A DNA stretch of 64,000 bases from Saprospirales bacterium (GTDB lineage: Bacteria; Bacteroidota; Bacteroidia; Chitinophagales; JADIYW01). The stretch's first letter is position 1. The number at the start of each line of letters is the position of its first letter. A program made the position numbers and the translations under genes. This document shows, in pieces, positions 44,823 to 54,354 of this stretch. The DNA is taken from assembly GCA_016711605.1 (NCBI GenBank), contig JADJSS010000046.1:1-64000 (forward strand), read 5' to 3'. Below the pieces are notes generated by a model. The model saw only the letters and a program-made list of their open reading frames with translations. It was not told the DNA's origin and made no database searches.

Positions 44823-45314
44823 ATGAAAATAATTTCAGCATTACTCTTTAGTATTTTGTTCTTGAATAATTCATGCTTTTCTCAAGAAATTGAACAAAAG
44901 AATATACCAAAATCAATAGCTGTTTTACTAAATTTTAAAGGAGATGGCAACATAATAAATGATATTAATATTGAGTTGATAAAAGTATATGAAGGAAGAG
45001 CCAAAATGTTAAACGAAAGAGGTTCTGTTCGTTCAGAATTCCCAATACGCATAAAAATTTTAGATGAAACGCTACAACAAATTTTTGAAGGTTTTTTTGA
45101 AAGTCCGTTATTAGAAGAACGAGAAGTTTTTGAGGAAAATGGTCAAAATCCAGAAAACTTTAAATTCAAACATAACGATGGAATACTTAGCGTTCGTTTT
45201 CCAATTTCTGAAAATAATACGAAATCATTTACAATGTTCTGTTATCAAGTTGATGGCGAAACACATGAAACCTTAATTAAAACCCTAACGTTGTACCCAA
45301 ACATAAAAAACTAG
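44823..45314 (+). CDS. secreted partner of the M64 peptidase
   Basis: A 163-residue protein with signal peptide MKIISALLFSILFLNNSCFSQ. The body is a beta-rich domain: SIAVLLNFKGDGNIINDINIELIKVYEG, SEFPIRIKILDETLQQIFEGFFESPLLEEREVFE and DGILSVRFPISENNTKSFTMFCYQ. It ends three bases before the M64 peptidase start, so the two are co-translated. Its layout recalls the N-terminal beta-domain found fused to some M64 peptidases, suggesting a split accessory subunit; that is inference. Confidence 0.7.
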   Translation: MKIISALLFSILFLNNSCFSQEIEQKNIPKSIAVLLNFKGDGNIINDINIELIKVYEGRAKMLNERGSVRSEFPIRIKILDETLQQIFEGFFESPLLEEREVFEENGQNPENFKFKHNDGILSVRFPISENNTKSFTMFCYQVDGETHETLIKTLTLYPNIKN

Positions 45315-45317
45315 AAC

Positions 45318-47510
45318 ATGAAGAGAGCCCTACTTTCCTTGACCCTATTTTTTTTCTTTGTATTATTTTTTTTTACTTCAAATGCACAAGTAATAAAAGT
45401 AGATACACTTATTTATAATGGAAATCCAAGTAATAGAATCAATTTGTTAATTATTGGTGATGGATACAGATCTACACAAATGGCAAAATTTGTTTCTGAT
45501 GCGATGATAAATGCAAATTATTTGTTAACTATTTCACCTTTTGATGAGTATGCTGATTTTTTTAACGTTTTTGCTTTAGAAGTCGCATCTGTTGATACCT
45601 CAATAGATCATCCTGGAAATGGTTCTGATGAAGCAACTTGGATGGGTTATCCAATTGGACCTGTACAAACAAAGACTACTTTTCTAAATTGTACTTTTGA
45701 TTATTTAGCATCTGTGCATAGATTAATCGCATCTACTACTTCTGCAAACATAACAACCATAGCAACCGCTAATTTTCCGCAATACGATTATATAACAGTA
45801 ATTGCAAACACAGTTTATTATGGTGGTTCTGGTGGAACAATTTCGTTTGCGAGTATGCATGCAGCTGCTGCTGAGATTTTTATTCATGAATTTGGACATT
45901 CATTTGGTTTATTGCAAGATGAATACGGTGGTTCTGCTAGTTGTGTAGCTACTGGTGTTCAGAAAATAAACACAAGCGGTGTTGGCGATTCAAACGTAGT
46001 ATGGAAAAATTGGTTACCAAGGCCATTGGCAACGTTTCCAACACCAGCTGCAACGAGCTGCAGTACAATTGGTGTGTATGTTGGTGGCGATCTTTGCAAT
46101 ACAAACAGATATCACCCAAAATGCGATTGCAAAATGCGAATATTAGGTGTTCCGTTTTGTGAAGTATGTAAAGAGCAATTAATATACAGAATTGATACAT
46201 CTGTTAATTATATTAATTCTACAATACCTTCAGCCACATCATTAACTGTTTGCAGAAACACTACACATCCATTTTCAGTTACTTTACTTAATAATAATTC
46301 AGGAACTGTTCGAGCACAATGGTTTGTAAATGGAACATTAATAAAAAACAATGGCACTACTTTTAGTTTAAATACCACCACTTATGGCGTTGGTACTCAT
46401 ACGGTTAGACTTGTTACTCAAGATACTTCAACATTATCAAAAAAACGATTGGCCGTTTATACAAGAACATGGACAGTTACAGTTACAAGTACAAATCCAG
46501 TGGTTGCTGGTGCTGGTGCTTCAACCCATAGTGTATGTGCAGGTGCTGGTATTAATTTAACTGGAAGTGGCGCTACTACTTATAATTGGGTTTATCCAAA
46601 TGGCTCAACTACATCAACTCAAAATCCAACTATTAGTAATGCTACATTAGCAGATAGTGGAATTTACACATTAAATGGCTCTGGAACTTGTTTATCTAGC
46701 GATACCATAAAAATATCAATGAAATCTTTGCCTTCGATTACCATTGGCAGCAACTCACCTGTTATGCTATCTGATACTATAAAACTAACTTCTTCAGGTG
46801 GTTCTAGTTATGCTTGGACTGGTCCAAACAGCTATTCTTCGGCTATTCAAAATGCTAAAAGAACGAGTTTAACTCTTGCTGATTCTGGATTTTATAGAGT
46901 AGTAGTTACAAATAATGGTTGCTCTAGAATTGATTCTGTAAAAGTGCGTTTGTTAGCATCTTTTTTACCTGTCGAATTGATTGATTTTAATGGTAAAACG
47001 GAAGATGCAATTAATATTCTTTCGTGGTCAACAGCATCAGAATTGAATAATGATTATTTTGAAGTTCAACGATCAATAGATGCAACATCTTGGAATACGA
47101 TCGGAACTGTATTAGGACACGGTACGAGTAATGTTATAAATTCTTATCAGTTTAATGATGAAAGTCCTGAAAATGGCATCAATTATTATCAATTAAAACA
47201 GGTTGATTATGATAAAAAATTCGTTCATTCTCATATAATCGCATTAAATAATACTTCATCACCTGAAACTAGAGAAACAAAAAATATTATCGTTTATCCA
47301 AATCCAGCTAAGAATGAAATCTGGTTAAAATCAGATTTGGATATTGACTTTAATAAAACAGTAAAAATTCAATTATTAAACTATTTAGGTGAGAAAATAG
47401 TTGACACTACACTTAAAGAAAATTTACAAAAAATAGATTTAAGCGAGTATTCAAGTGGTTTGTATTTCTTACAAATTAATCATAAAACCTATAAGATAAT
47501 TAAAGAATGA
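45318..47510 (+). CDS. M64-family metallopeptidase with T9SS sorting domain
   Basis: A 730-residue exported protein. After the signal peptide the catalytic domain begins VDTLIYNGNPSNRINLLIIGDGYRSTQMAKFVSD and contains ISPFDEYADFFNVFALEVAS. The zinc motif HEFGHSFGLLQDEY has His190, Glu191 and His194, with Glu203 as likely third-shell or ligand residue. Ig-like segments follow (CRNTTHPFSVTL, CAGAGINLTGSGATTYNW). The tail has ILSWSTASELNNDYFEVQRS and a type A sorting domain (IIVYPNPAKNEIWL, SSGLYFLQINHKTYKI). M64 includes IgA peptidases; the substrate here is unknown. Confidence 0.9.
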   Translation: MKRALLSLTLFFFFVLFFFTSNAQVIKVDTLIYNGNPSNRINLLIIGDGYRSTQMAKFVSDAMINANYLLTISPFDEYADFFNVFALEVASVDTSIDHPGNGSDEATWMGYPIGPVQTKTTFLNCTFDYLASVHRLIASTTSANITTIATANFPQYDYITVIANTVYYGGSGGTISFASMHAAAAEIFIHEFGHSFGLLQDEYGGSASCVATGVQKINTSGVGDSNVVWKNWLPRPLATFPTPAATSCSTIGVYVGGDLCNTNRYHPKCDCKMRILGVPFCEVCKEQLIYRIDTSVNYINSTIPSATSLTVCRNTTHPFSVTLLNNNSGTVRAQWFVNGTLIKNNGTTFSLNTTTYGVGTHTVRLVTQDTSTLSKKRLAVYTRTWTVTVTSTNPVVAGAGASTHSVCAGAGINLTGSGATTYNWVYPNGSTTSTQNPTISNATLADSGIYTLNGSGTCLSSDTIKISMKSLPSITIGSNSPVMLSDTIKLTSSGGSSYAWTGPNSYSSAIQNAKRTSLTLADSGFYRVVVTNNGCSRIDSVKVRLLASFLPVELIDFNGKTEDAINILSWSTASELNNDYFEVQRSIDATSWNTIGTVLGHGTSNVINSYQFNDESPENGINYYQLKQVDYDKKFVHSHIIALNNTSSPETRETKNIIVYPNPAKNEIWLKSDLDIDFNKTVKIQLLNYLGEKIVDTTLKENLQKIDLSEYSSGLYFLQINHKTYKIIKE

Positions 47511-47540
47511 CCTAATTGTATTTTCTTACAGATTCAAAAA

Positions 47541-48785
47541 TTATTGTGAATCTTCATTCATCAATTCGTGACCCATTTTATCGCGCTTTGTTTTTAAATA
47601 GGTTTCATTATGAATATTTGGAATGGTTTGAATTGGAATATTTTCTACAATTTCTAAACCGTAACCATCTAAAGCAGCTCTTTTCTTTGGATTATTGGTA
47701 ATTAATTTCATTTTAGAAATATTCAAATCCAACAAAATTTGCGCTCCAATACCAAAATCGCGTTGATCTGCTTTAAATCCTAATGCAATATTTGCATCAA
47801 CGGTGTCCATACCTTCTTCTTGTAGTTTGTATGCTTTTAATTTATTCATAAAACCAATACCACGACCTTCCTGCATCATATACAAAATCACACCTTTTCC
47901 AGCTTTTTCTACCATTTTCATCGCATTATGCAATTGGTCACCGCAATCGCAGCGCATCGAACCTAAAATATCACCAGTAATACATGATGAATGTACACGT
48001 ACTAACACAGGTTCGTCCTTTTGCCACTCACCTTTTACTAACGCAAAATGCTCTTCACTGGTTGATAATTGTTTAAACGCAATCAACTTGAAATCACCAT
48101 ATTTTGTTGGCATATTCACTTCGACTTGTCGTTCCACCAATCGATCATGTTTCAATCTGTATTGCACTAAATCTTTGATGGAAATAATTGGCATTCCAAA
48201 TTTTTCAGCTACTGGAAACAAATCATCCAATCGAGCACATTCACCATCTTCTTTTAAGATTTCTACCAATAAACCAGCTGGTTCAAAACCTGCCAAACGC
48301 GCCAAATCTATTGCAGCTTCTGTGTGACCAGTTCTGCGTAAAACGCCTTCTTTTTTTGCTTTTAAAGGAAAAATATGACCTGGTTTTCCAAGTGATTCAG
48401 GTCTGGTGTTTTTATCAACTAATGCTTGTACGGTTTTCGATCTGTCAGTAGCGGAAATGCCTGTGGTGCAGCCATTTCCAATTAAATCAACAGAAATGGT
48501 AAATGGTGTTTCATAATGTGATGAATTAGAATTGACCATCAAATCTAATTGCAATTCAGCACAACGATCTTCTACTAATGGAACACAAATTAAACCGCGT
48601 CCATGTGTAGCCATAAAGTTTATAATTTCAGGTGTTGCATTGCGTGCTGCAGTAATGAAATCACCTTCATTTTCTCGGTCTTCATCATCTACTACAATAA
48701 CTAGTTTGCCATTTTTTATAGCTTCAATAGCTGATTCAATAGTATCTAATTTGGTGTTAGTTGCGTGTTGTGGGTTGCCAGACAT
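47541..48785 (-). CDS. ribBA: bifunctional riboflavin enzyme RibBA
   Basis: A 414-residue fusion. The N-terminal half is 3,4-dihydroxy-2-butanone-4-phosphate synthase: VVDDEDRENEGDFITAARNATPEIINFMATHGRGLICVPL, then TGISATDRSKT and RRTGHTEAAIDLARLAG. The C-terminal half is GTP cyclohydrolase II: VRVHSSCITGDILGSMRCDCGDQL with the three zinc cysteines, and MMQEGRGIGFMNKLKAYKLQ. Both entry steps of riboflavin synthesis are therefore covered. It overlaps the upstream glycosyltransferase gene by 29 bp, which leaves no room for an FMN riboswitch. Confidence 0.95.
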   Translation of the reverse strand: MSGNPQHATNTKLDTIESAIEAIKNGKLVIVVDDEDRENEGDFITAARNATPEIINFMATHGRGLICVPLVEDRCAELQLDLMVNSNSSHYETPFTISVDLIGNGCTTGISATDRSKTVQALVDKNTRPESLGKPGHIFPLKAKKEGVLRRTGHTEAAIDLARLAGFEPAGLLVEILKEDGECARLDDLFPVAEKFGMPIISIKDLVQYRLKHDRLVERQVEVNMPTKYGDFKLIAFKQLSTSEEHFALVKGEWQKDEPVLVRVHSSCITGDILGSMRCDCGDQLHNAMKMVEKAGKGVILYMMQEGRGIGFMNKLKAYKLQEEGMDTVDANIALGFKADQRDFGIGAQILLDLNISKMKLITNNPKKRAALDGYGLEIVENIPIQTIPNIHNETYLKTKRDKMGHELMNEDSQ

Positions 48786-49917
48786 TTGTTTTTACTCCTT
48801 TTAAAAATTTAAAAAATCCGATGAATACGGCGATGTTCATGACTATAAAATAGTGAAACCGTCGTAAAGGTTTAAATTCGATGTTAAAAATAAATAAAAA
48901 GAAATCAATAATTGGTAAAAACAAGGTTACGATTAGAATAAACAATGTGCATTTCAGTAAAAATATGTAATAAATTATCAATAAAATGAAAGGTGTTTTC
49001 CAGCGCAAAATTTTATGCGACATGAATACAAATCCAATCGTAGAAAAAGGATTCAATGCCTGTTTTTTAAAATGCCAAAGGTTTTGAAAATTACCAGTTG
49101 CGATACGAATTTTACGATAGAATTCTTGTTTCCAATTGGTATTTACTTCTTCAAAACAAATAGCGTTTTTGTTTAAAATGGTATTGAATTTTTTGGTGAC
49201 AATCGTAAATCCAATAAAGAAATCATCGACTAAAAAATTAGATGGAATTGCAGTAAATAACTGTTTGCGAATTGCATAACAACCACCACTTGCACCAGGA
49301 ATAATTCCATAAACTATGCTTTCATTTTGTTTGATTTCGGTTTCGTAATTCCAGTAATCTTTTTCGTTTTGGTTGCTGCTGTTTTTTGTCTGAATGTTTA
49401 CATCGACTAAACCAATTTTATCATCTTTAAAATATTTTATAGATTCAAAAATAGTGGTTTCTGTAAAAATAATATTTGCATCAGTTAAGATTAAAATAGC
49501 GTTTTCATTGGTAATTTTTTGCTGAATGATTTGATTCAAAACATTAGGTTTTCCTTGTCGTTCGGCAAATTCTACAACCTGAATAGTTGGAAAATTAAAT
49601 TTTGAGTTAATAATAGATTTCGTGGCATCTGTGCAATTATCTAAACCAATTAAAATGGAAATTTTTTCTTTTGGATAAGTAGTATTTAAAATACTGTTGA
49701 GCTTCTCTTCTATTACTTTTTCTTCGTTACAAACTGGAATTATAATGATTACTTCTGGTAATTCATCTTGCAAAGAATAAGATTGAAAATGAATAGATTT
49801 ACCAACCGCTTTTTTACTCAAAAGAATTGGATAAAAGATGTATGCGTACATCAATATTACTAAAGCAATTGTAAAAATTATCCAAATCAAGCAAATTGGT
49901 TTGAAACAAAAATACAA
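48757..49917 (-). CDS. membrane-bound family 2 glycosyltransferase
   Basis: A 386-residue processive-type GT2. It has an N-terminal membrane helix (IWIIFTIALVILMYAYIFYPILL) and the catalytic domain with VIIIIPVCNEEKVIEEKL, LIGLDNCTDATKSI, ILTDANIIF (the DxD-like metal motif), PGASGGCYAIRKQLF and DDFFIGF. Three C-terminal membrane helices follow (about 310-370). It resembles enzymes that build surface polysaccharides. The acceptor is unknown. Its C-terminus overlaps the start of ribBA by 29 bp. Confidence 0.88.
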   Translation of the reverse strand: MYFCFKPICLIWIIFTIALVILMYAYIFYPILLSKKAVGKSIHFQSYSLQDELPEVIIIIPVCNEEKVIEEKLNSILNTTYPKEKISILIGLDNCTDATKSIINSKFNFPTIQVVEFAERQGKPNVLNQIIQQKITNENAILILTDANIIFTETTIFESIKYFKDDKIGLVDVNIQTKNSSNQNEKDYWNYETEIKQNESIVYGIIPGASGGCYAIRKQLFTAIPSNFLVDDFFIGFTIVTKKFNTILNKNAICFEEVNTNWKQEFYRKIRIATGNFQNLWHFKKQALNPFSTIGFVFMSHKILRWKTPFILLIIYYIFLLKCTLFILIVTLFLPIIDFFLFIFNIEFKPLRRFHYFIVMNIAVFIGFFKFLKGVKTNVWQPTTRN

Positions 49918-49936
49918 AAAATGGTGTAGAAAGTAA

Positions 49937-50242
49937 TTAGTATGTTAATGGTTCTTGATGTGTGCTTCTTACTTGTAAAATTCGGATTTTGGTTTTGTAG
50001 ATTCGAAATGCTATTCTATAACTGTATAATTCAAAATATCTATAACTACCATCATTATTGTTTTTATATCTATCTAATCCAAATCGGTCTGGATTTATAT
50101 CTAATTTTTCTGTCGCATCTAATATTTCTTCTATTACTTTTTTTGCGTTTTGTACTGATTCTTTTTCTATGTAGTTATATATCTTCTTTACTTGTTTTCT
50201 TGCAATAGCATTCCAAAGTACTTCGTATTGTTGTACTACCAT
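49937..50242 (-). CDS. ParE/RelE-type toxin
   Basis: A 101-residue protein with the ParE/RelE fold pattern: VLWNAIARKQVKKIYNYIEKESVQNAKKVIEEILDATEKLDINPDRFGLDRYKN, YRYFELYSYRIAFRIYKTKIRILQVRSTHQEP. The basic C-terminal strand (RIAFRIYKTKIRILQVRSTHQ) is typical. It is downstream of, and overlaps by 7 bp, a small gene that fits an antitoxin, the order seen in ParDE-like pairs. The target (gyrase or ribosome-bound mRNA) cannot be decided from the sequence. Confidence 0.85.
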   Translation of the reverse strand: MVVQQYEVLWNAIARKQVKKIYNYIEKESVQNAKKVIEEILDATEKLDINPDRFGLDRYKNNNDGSYRYFELYSYRIAFRIYKTKIRILQVRSTHQEPLTY

Positions 50243-50460
50243 TGTCTAATTTCTTTTTTAAACGCTGATTGTGTAATAAAATTTCCTTCTTCATATTCTT
50301 TTTCTGATGCATCTATTTCATTATTATATTGCTCAATACTTATGCGATTTTGTTCTTTTAAATTCATAAAAGATTCTATTACGTTTAGTAATGTTTGTTT
50401 TTCTTGTTTATCTAATAGTGGTAAAAAATCTGTTATTTGTTTATCTATTACTTGTGCCAT
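50236..50460 (-). CDS. antitoxin of the ParE/RelE pair
   Basis: A 74-residue acidic, all-helical protein: MAQVIDKQITDFLPLLDKQEKQTLLNVIESFMNLKEQNRISIEQYNNEIDASEKEYEEGNFITQSAFKKEIRQW. The first part resembles a small dimerisation domain. The C-terminal half (about 40-74, EIDASEKEYEEGNFITQSAFKKEI) matches the toxin-wrapping helix typical of Bacteroidota antitoxins. It precedes and overlaps the toxin, as expected. Confidence 0.82.
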   Translation of the reverse strand: MAQVIDKQITDFLPLLDKQEKQTLLNVIESFMNLKEQNRISIEQYNNEIDASEKEYEEGNFITQSAFKKEIRQW

Positions 50461-50501
50461 TTTGATTTATTTTATAACCAAATTTAATCTTTTTCAATTA
50501 A

Positions 50502-51979
50502 TTAAACCACAGCTTTTTTATTTCTAAAAGAAAGAAATTTATTTTTGATTGCTCTGAAAATATTCAAATACCATTCGCCTCTGAAAATAACGGAATCTTT
50601 GTTGGCTTTGTAAGTTAAAAACAACGCTAACGGCAACAACACCAAGCTCGACAACCACATGCCTGCAAACGTAGGAATTACTAAACTTTTGCTAATTTTT
50701 CTCCAATTACATTTAACACATGGAACACCACAAAATATAAAACTGCAACCAAAATTGGCATTCCAAAACCACCTTTTCGAATAATGGCACCCATTGCACA
50801 ACCAACAAACAACAACACAATACACGCAAATGACAAACTAAATTTGCGGTACCATTCGCACATTAATTGTACATAATTTGATTCTTTGTATTCTAAATCT
50901 TGTGCAGATGACTCGCTGAAACTTTTGAGTGATTGTACATTACTTCTGGCATTTGAAATACAGGTTACTGTAATATTTTTATTAAAAACATCTTGTATTT
51001 TTAGCTTTTTAGCAAATGTGTCAGATATCATTACATCACTTTCGAACAAATTAGTATCAATAGCTTGTTTTATAGTTGCAAAATAATTGGAATTATTAAT
51101 CACTATTTCATCGAGTCGTTTGTTAATTTCTTTTTGAGTTGAATCTGCTTCTTTCATTAATTGCGAAGCATTCAACATAATGTAATTCGATTTAAATAAA
51201 CTTTGATCGGTGCGCGACATTTTAAACTCTCTTAAATCAAACACTTTGCGCCATTGCTTGAATTCCATGATACTCTGTTCTGGTTGTTGTTTATCAGTAG
51301 GTGTACTTTCGCTTTTCTTCTTTATATCTTGATATTGTTTGCCGTTGTATAAGGTTAAAATTAAATGATCTCCAGTATTGCTTAAGCCAATTTCGCCTTT
51401 GTCAGCCAATACTACATTGTCATTGCCTTTTCCTTGAGTATGGTCGTACACCATAATATTGTAGAGTGTTTTATTATCGGCATCTTTATGTTTTATTTTT
51501 AAGGCAAAACCCGAAATTCCTCTGTAAAAAACACCTTCTTTTATATCTAACGCAGGTTTTTGTTTACGAATATCATACAACAACGAATAAAAACGAAGAT
51601 GTACATTTGGAAGAATAGTGTTTGAAAAATAAAATGCAAATCCAGCTAAAAAAATTGTAAAAACAATTAAGCTACCCATAATTCTAAGCAACGATAAACC
51701 ACCAGTTTTGTAAGCAGTGAGTTCGTTGTTTTCGCCTAAATTTCCAATAACCATGGTAGATGCTAACAATATAGCGAGTGGCAATGCCATTGGAACAATA
51801 GTTAATGTGAAGAGTCCAATTAACTTTAACAATAAACTTGTTTCTAAACCTTTTCCAACAATATCATCGATGTATTTCCAGAGAAATTGCATCATAAATA
51901 TAAACGAAGTCAACCCAAAAGTGATGATTAATGGCACTATAAAACTACCTAAAACTACTCTGTCTACTCGTTTAAACAT
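50502..51979 (-). CDS. LptF/LptG-family permease, one frameshift
   Basis: A YjgP/YjgQ-type inner-membrane protein of about 490 residues. It starts MFKRVDRVVLGSFIVPLIITFGLTSFIFMMQFLWKYIDDIVGKGL, then IVPMALPLAILLASTMVIGNLGENNELTAYKTGGLSLLRIM. A periplasmic beta-jellyroll region of about 240 residues follows, then the C-terminal helices FACIVLLFVGCAMGAIIRKGGFGMPILVAVLYFVVFHVLNVIGEKLAK. The frame shifts near 50690, and SLVIPTFAGMWLSSLVLLPLALFLTYKA completes the last helix. It powers LPS transport with LptB. The ATG at 51979 is preferred to an upstream TTG. Confidence 0.9.
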
Positions 51980-52111
51980 AATTAAATCAATAGTGCGAAA
52001 ATAGGTATTATAATGCAAAAGATTTACTTTCAGCTATTGCATACGATTAAAATTTTATTGTTTAATTTATTTATGCATTCTCGCTTCTTATAGAATGAAA
52101 TTGAAAAAAAT

Positions 52112-52318
52112 TCACTGATTCTCTTGCTTCATCTTTTTTAGCCATAAATAAAGCGACCAAACAACTGTAGCAATAAATACAATTCCAATAATAATTAAAT
52201 ACTGCTGAAATAAATCATGGAAATACGTTCCAATCATCAAATATGCAGAACCAATAGCAAGTTTTAATGGAATGAATTCTGCATTTGTCCAAGTTGTTTT
52301 ACGTTTGAATAGATTCAT
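52112..52318 (-). CDS. small two-helix membrane protein
   Basis: A 68-residue protein: MNLFKRKTTWTNAEFIPLKLAIGSAYLMIGTYFHDLFQQYLIIIGIVFIATVVWSLYLWLKKMKQENQ. It has two hydrophobic helices and positively charged ends. No family is recognised. Its composition and in-frame ATG support a real gene. Confidence 0.6.
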   Translation of the reverse strand: MNLFKRKTTWTNAEFIPLKLAIGSAYLMIGTYFHDLFQQYLIIIGIVFIATVVWSLYLWLKKMKQENQ

Positions 52319-52520
52319 GTTTTAATCTTTTAATACTTAAAGTTAAGCAAAATCAACTTTTTGTTTAATGATATGAATCAGTAACTAAGTTGACGTTCAT
52401 CATAAAATCTTTTTATTTCCATGAAAACCATGAATTTTTATAACAATGGTTTTCAAGGAAGAAAATCATTTGGTTTGTTCGCAATTTTACTTTATAAATA
52501 ACACTTAAAAAGTAAGAAAA

Positions 52521-53186
52521 ATGAAATCAACACAAAACAAAAAAGTCAGGCACTTTTTTTTCAAGTAAAAGTTTTTTCAATTATGTTATTCGTTTTAATA
52601 ATGTGTAGTCTTAGTTCTTGTAAAAAAGATAGTATTTCACTAACACCAACGCCACCAGCTGTAGTAGAAAACAAAGACAGGGTTCCAGATCAACCAAATA
52701 TAAAACATACAGATTTGCATCAATTAGTTGCAATTGGTGCTGCTGATGGCACGCAAGAAACTAAGATTGATATAAATGGTGATGGTACATATGATGTATC
52801 TGCACAGATTTATAGAAGTGCTGGTTCCTTAAATTTATATTTTGTTTCGAATACAGGAAATAAAGTTTCCACTGGTTTAAATTATTTAGTTCGCGGTTAT
52901 GGTGCAGAAACCTTGATAAGTCAATCTACTCAAAATTGGGAAGGTTATGGATATATGCAGAGTTGGATTTGCATTACAAAATGCCAAGTACTAACTACTT
53001 CAATAACACCTGACTTGAATTCATTTAGGTGTAAAAATAATGAAAGATAACAAAGATTATTATGCTTGGATACGATTCAAATTTATTGTTTACACAGGTG
53101 CTGCCAATGCAGCGATAATTGAAATAAAAGATTGTGCCTATGAGAAAACACAAGGATTTGGAATTAAAACAGGAAATACATTTTAA
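52521..53186 (+). CDS. lipoprotein, two frameshifts
   Basis: The start at 52521 gives MKSTQNKKVRHF. After a frame change in a T8 run it reads VFSIMLFVLIMCSLSSCKKDS with lipobox LSSC. The mature part has KHTDLHQLVAIGAADGTQETKIDINGDGTYDVSAQIYRSAG (a calcium-site-like DINGDGTYD), NYLVRGYGAETLISQST and, after a second break near 53030, DYYAWIRFKFIVYTGAANAAIIEIKDCAYEKTQGFGIKTGNTF. It is about 220 residues. Similar Asp-rich lipoproteins occur in Bacteroidota; the function is unknown. Confidence 0.65.
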
Positions 53187-53371
53187 ACTATTAATATATA
53201 GAACCAAATATATTCTAGTCAGCTTTTTTGTCGTATTTTCATTTTTCATAAATTGTAATTATTTTATTTTCCAAAAGGTTTACTTTTAAGCTAATGTTAA
53301 AATATTGACAATCACCTAAAAATTTACTACTTTTTGCACTCTTTTTAAAATTATCTAACTTAAAATAAACT

Positions 53372-54241
53372 ATGCGTCAGCTTAAGATAACCAAATCCAT
53401 CACCAACCGCGAAAGCCAATCCTTAGAAAAATATTTACAAGAAATCGGAAAAGTTGACCTTTTAACTGCTGACGAAGAAGTAGATTTAGCACAACGCATT
53501 CGTGCAGGCGACCAACGCGCGTTGGAACGTTTGACAAAAGCGAATTTGCGTTTCGTGGTTTCGGTAGCAAAACAATACCAAAACCAAGGTTTGACTTTAA
53601 GTGATTTAATCAACGAAGGAAATTTAGGTTTGATAAAAGCTGCTCAACGTTTTGATGAAACACGAGGTTTTAAATTCATATCATATGCTGTTTGGTGGAT
53701 TCGTCAATCCATTTTGCAAGCATTGGCTGAACAATCTCGTATCGTTCGTTTACCGTTAAATAAAGTTGGTTCATTAAATAAAATCAACAAAGCATTCTCC
53801 AACTTAGAACAAGAATTTGAACGCGAACCATCTGCTGATGAATTAGCTGAAATATTGGAAATTACTCGTGAAGAAGTTGAAACAACTTTAGGTGTTGCTG
53901 CACGTCACGTATCGGTTGATGCACCTTTCCAGGAAGGCGAAGAAAACTCATTATTAGATGTATTAGAAAACACGAGCGCACCACGCACCGATTTACAGTT
54001 AGAATACATCGAATCATTAAGAAAAGAAATTGAACGTTCTTTGTCAACCTTAACAGACAGACAAAAAGACGTATTAAAATATTACTTCGGAATTGGTGTT
54101 GAGCATCCAATGTCATTAGAAGATATAGGCGAAAAATTTGGCTTAACACGCGAGCGCGTTCGTCAAATAAAAGACAAAGCTATCAATAAATTACGTGCTA
54201 CATCAAGAAGCAAATTATTGAAAAACTATTTAGGTGGATAG
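53372..54241 (+). CDS. rpoD: primary sigma factor RpoD (Bacteroidota type)
   Basis: A 289-residue sigma-70 with the short N-terminus normal in Bacteroidota: SQSLEKYLQEIGKVDLLTADEEVDLAQRIRAGD (region 1.2), then region 2 NLRFVVSVAKQYQNQGLTLSDLINEGNLGLIKAAQRFDETRGFKFISYAVWWIRQSI. Region 3 follows, with region 4 SLSTLTDRQKDVLKYYFGIG and the helix-turn-helix SLEDIGEKFGLTRERVRQIKDKAINKLR. Its class recognises TTG-N17-23-TAnnTTTG promoters. The sequence is intact and highly conserved. Confidence 0.97.
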   Translation: MRQLKITKSITNRESQSLEKYLQEIGKVDLLTADEEVDLAQRIRAGDQRALERLTKANLRFVVSVAKQYQNQGLTLSDLINEGNLGLIKAAQRFDETRGFKFISYAVWWIRQSILQALAEQSRIVRLPLNKVGSLNKINKAFSNLEQEFEREPSADELAEILEITREEVETTLGVAARHVSVDAPFQEGEENSLLDVLENTSAPRTDLQLEYIESLRKEIERSLSTLTDRQKDVLKYYFGIGVEHPMSLEDIGEKFGLTRERVRQIKDKAINKLRATSRSKLLKNYLGG

Positions 54242-54354
54242 GAAGTAGTTACAAGTTATTAGTTATAGGTTATATCTTTAATGAAATCTTTAACTTAATA
54301 GCTTAAAAAAAACGAATAATATATAACTTTTATAACTAATAACTTTAACAAAAA

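Noticed and set aside
47541..48785. FMN riboswitch before ribBA
   Set aside because: The upstream glycosyltransferase gene overlaps ribBA, leaving no leader, and no RFN-element sequence was recognised.
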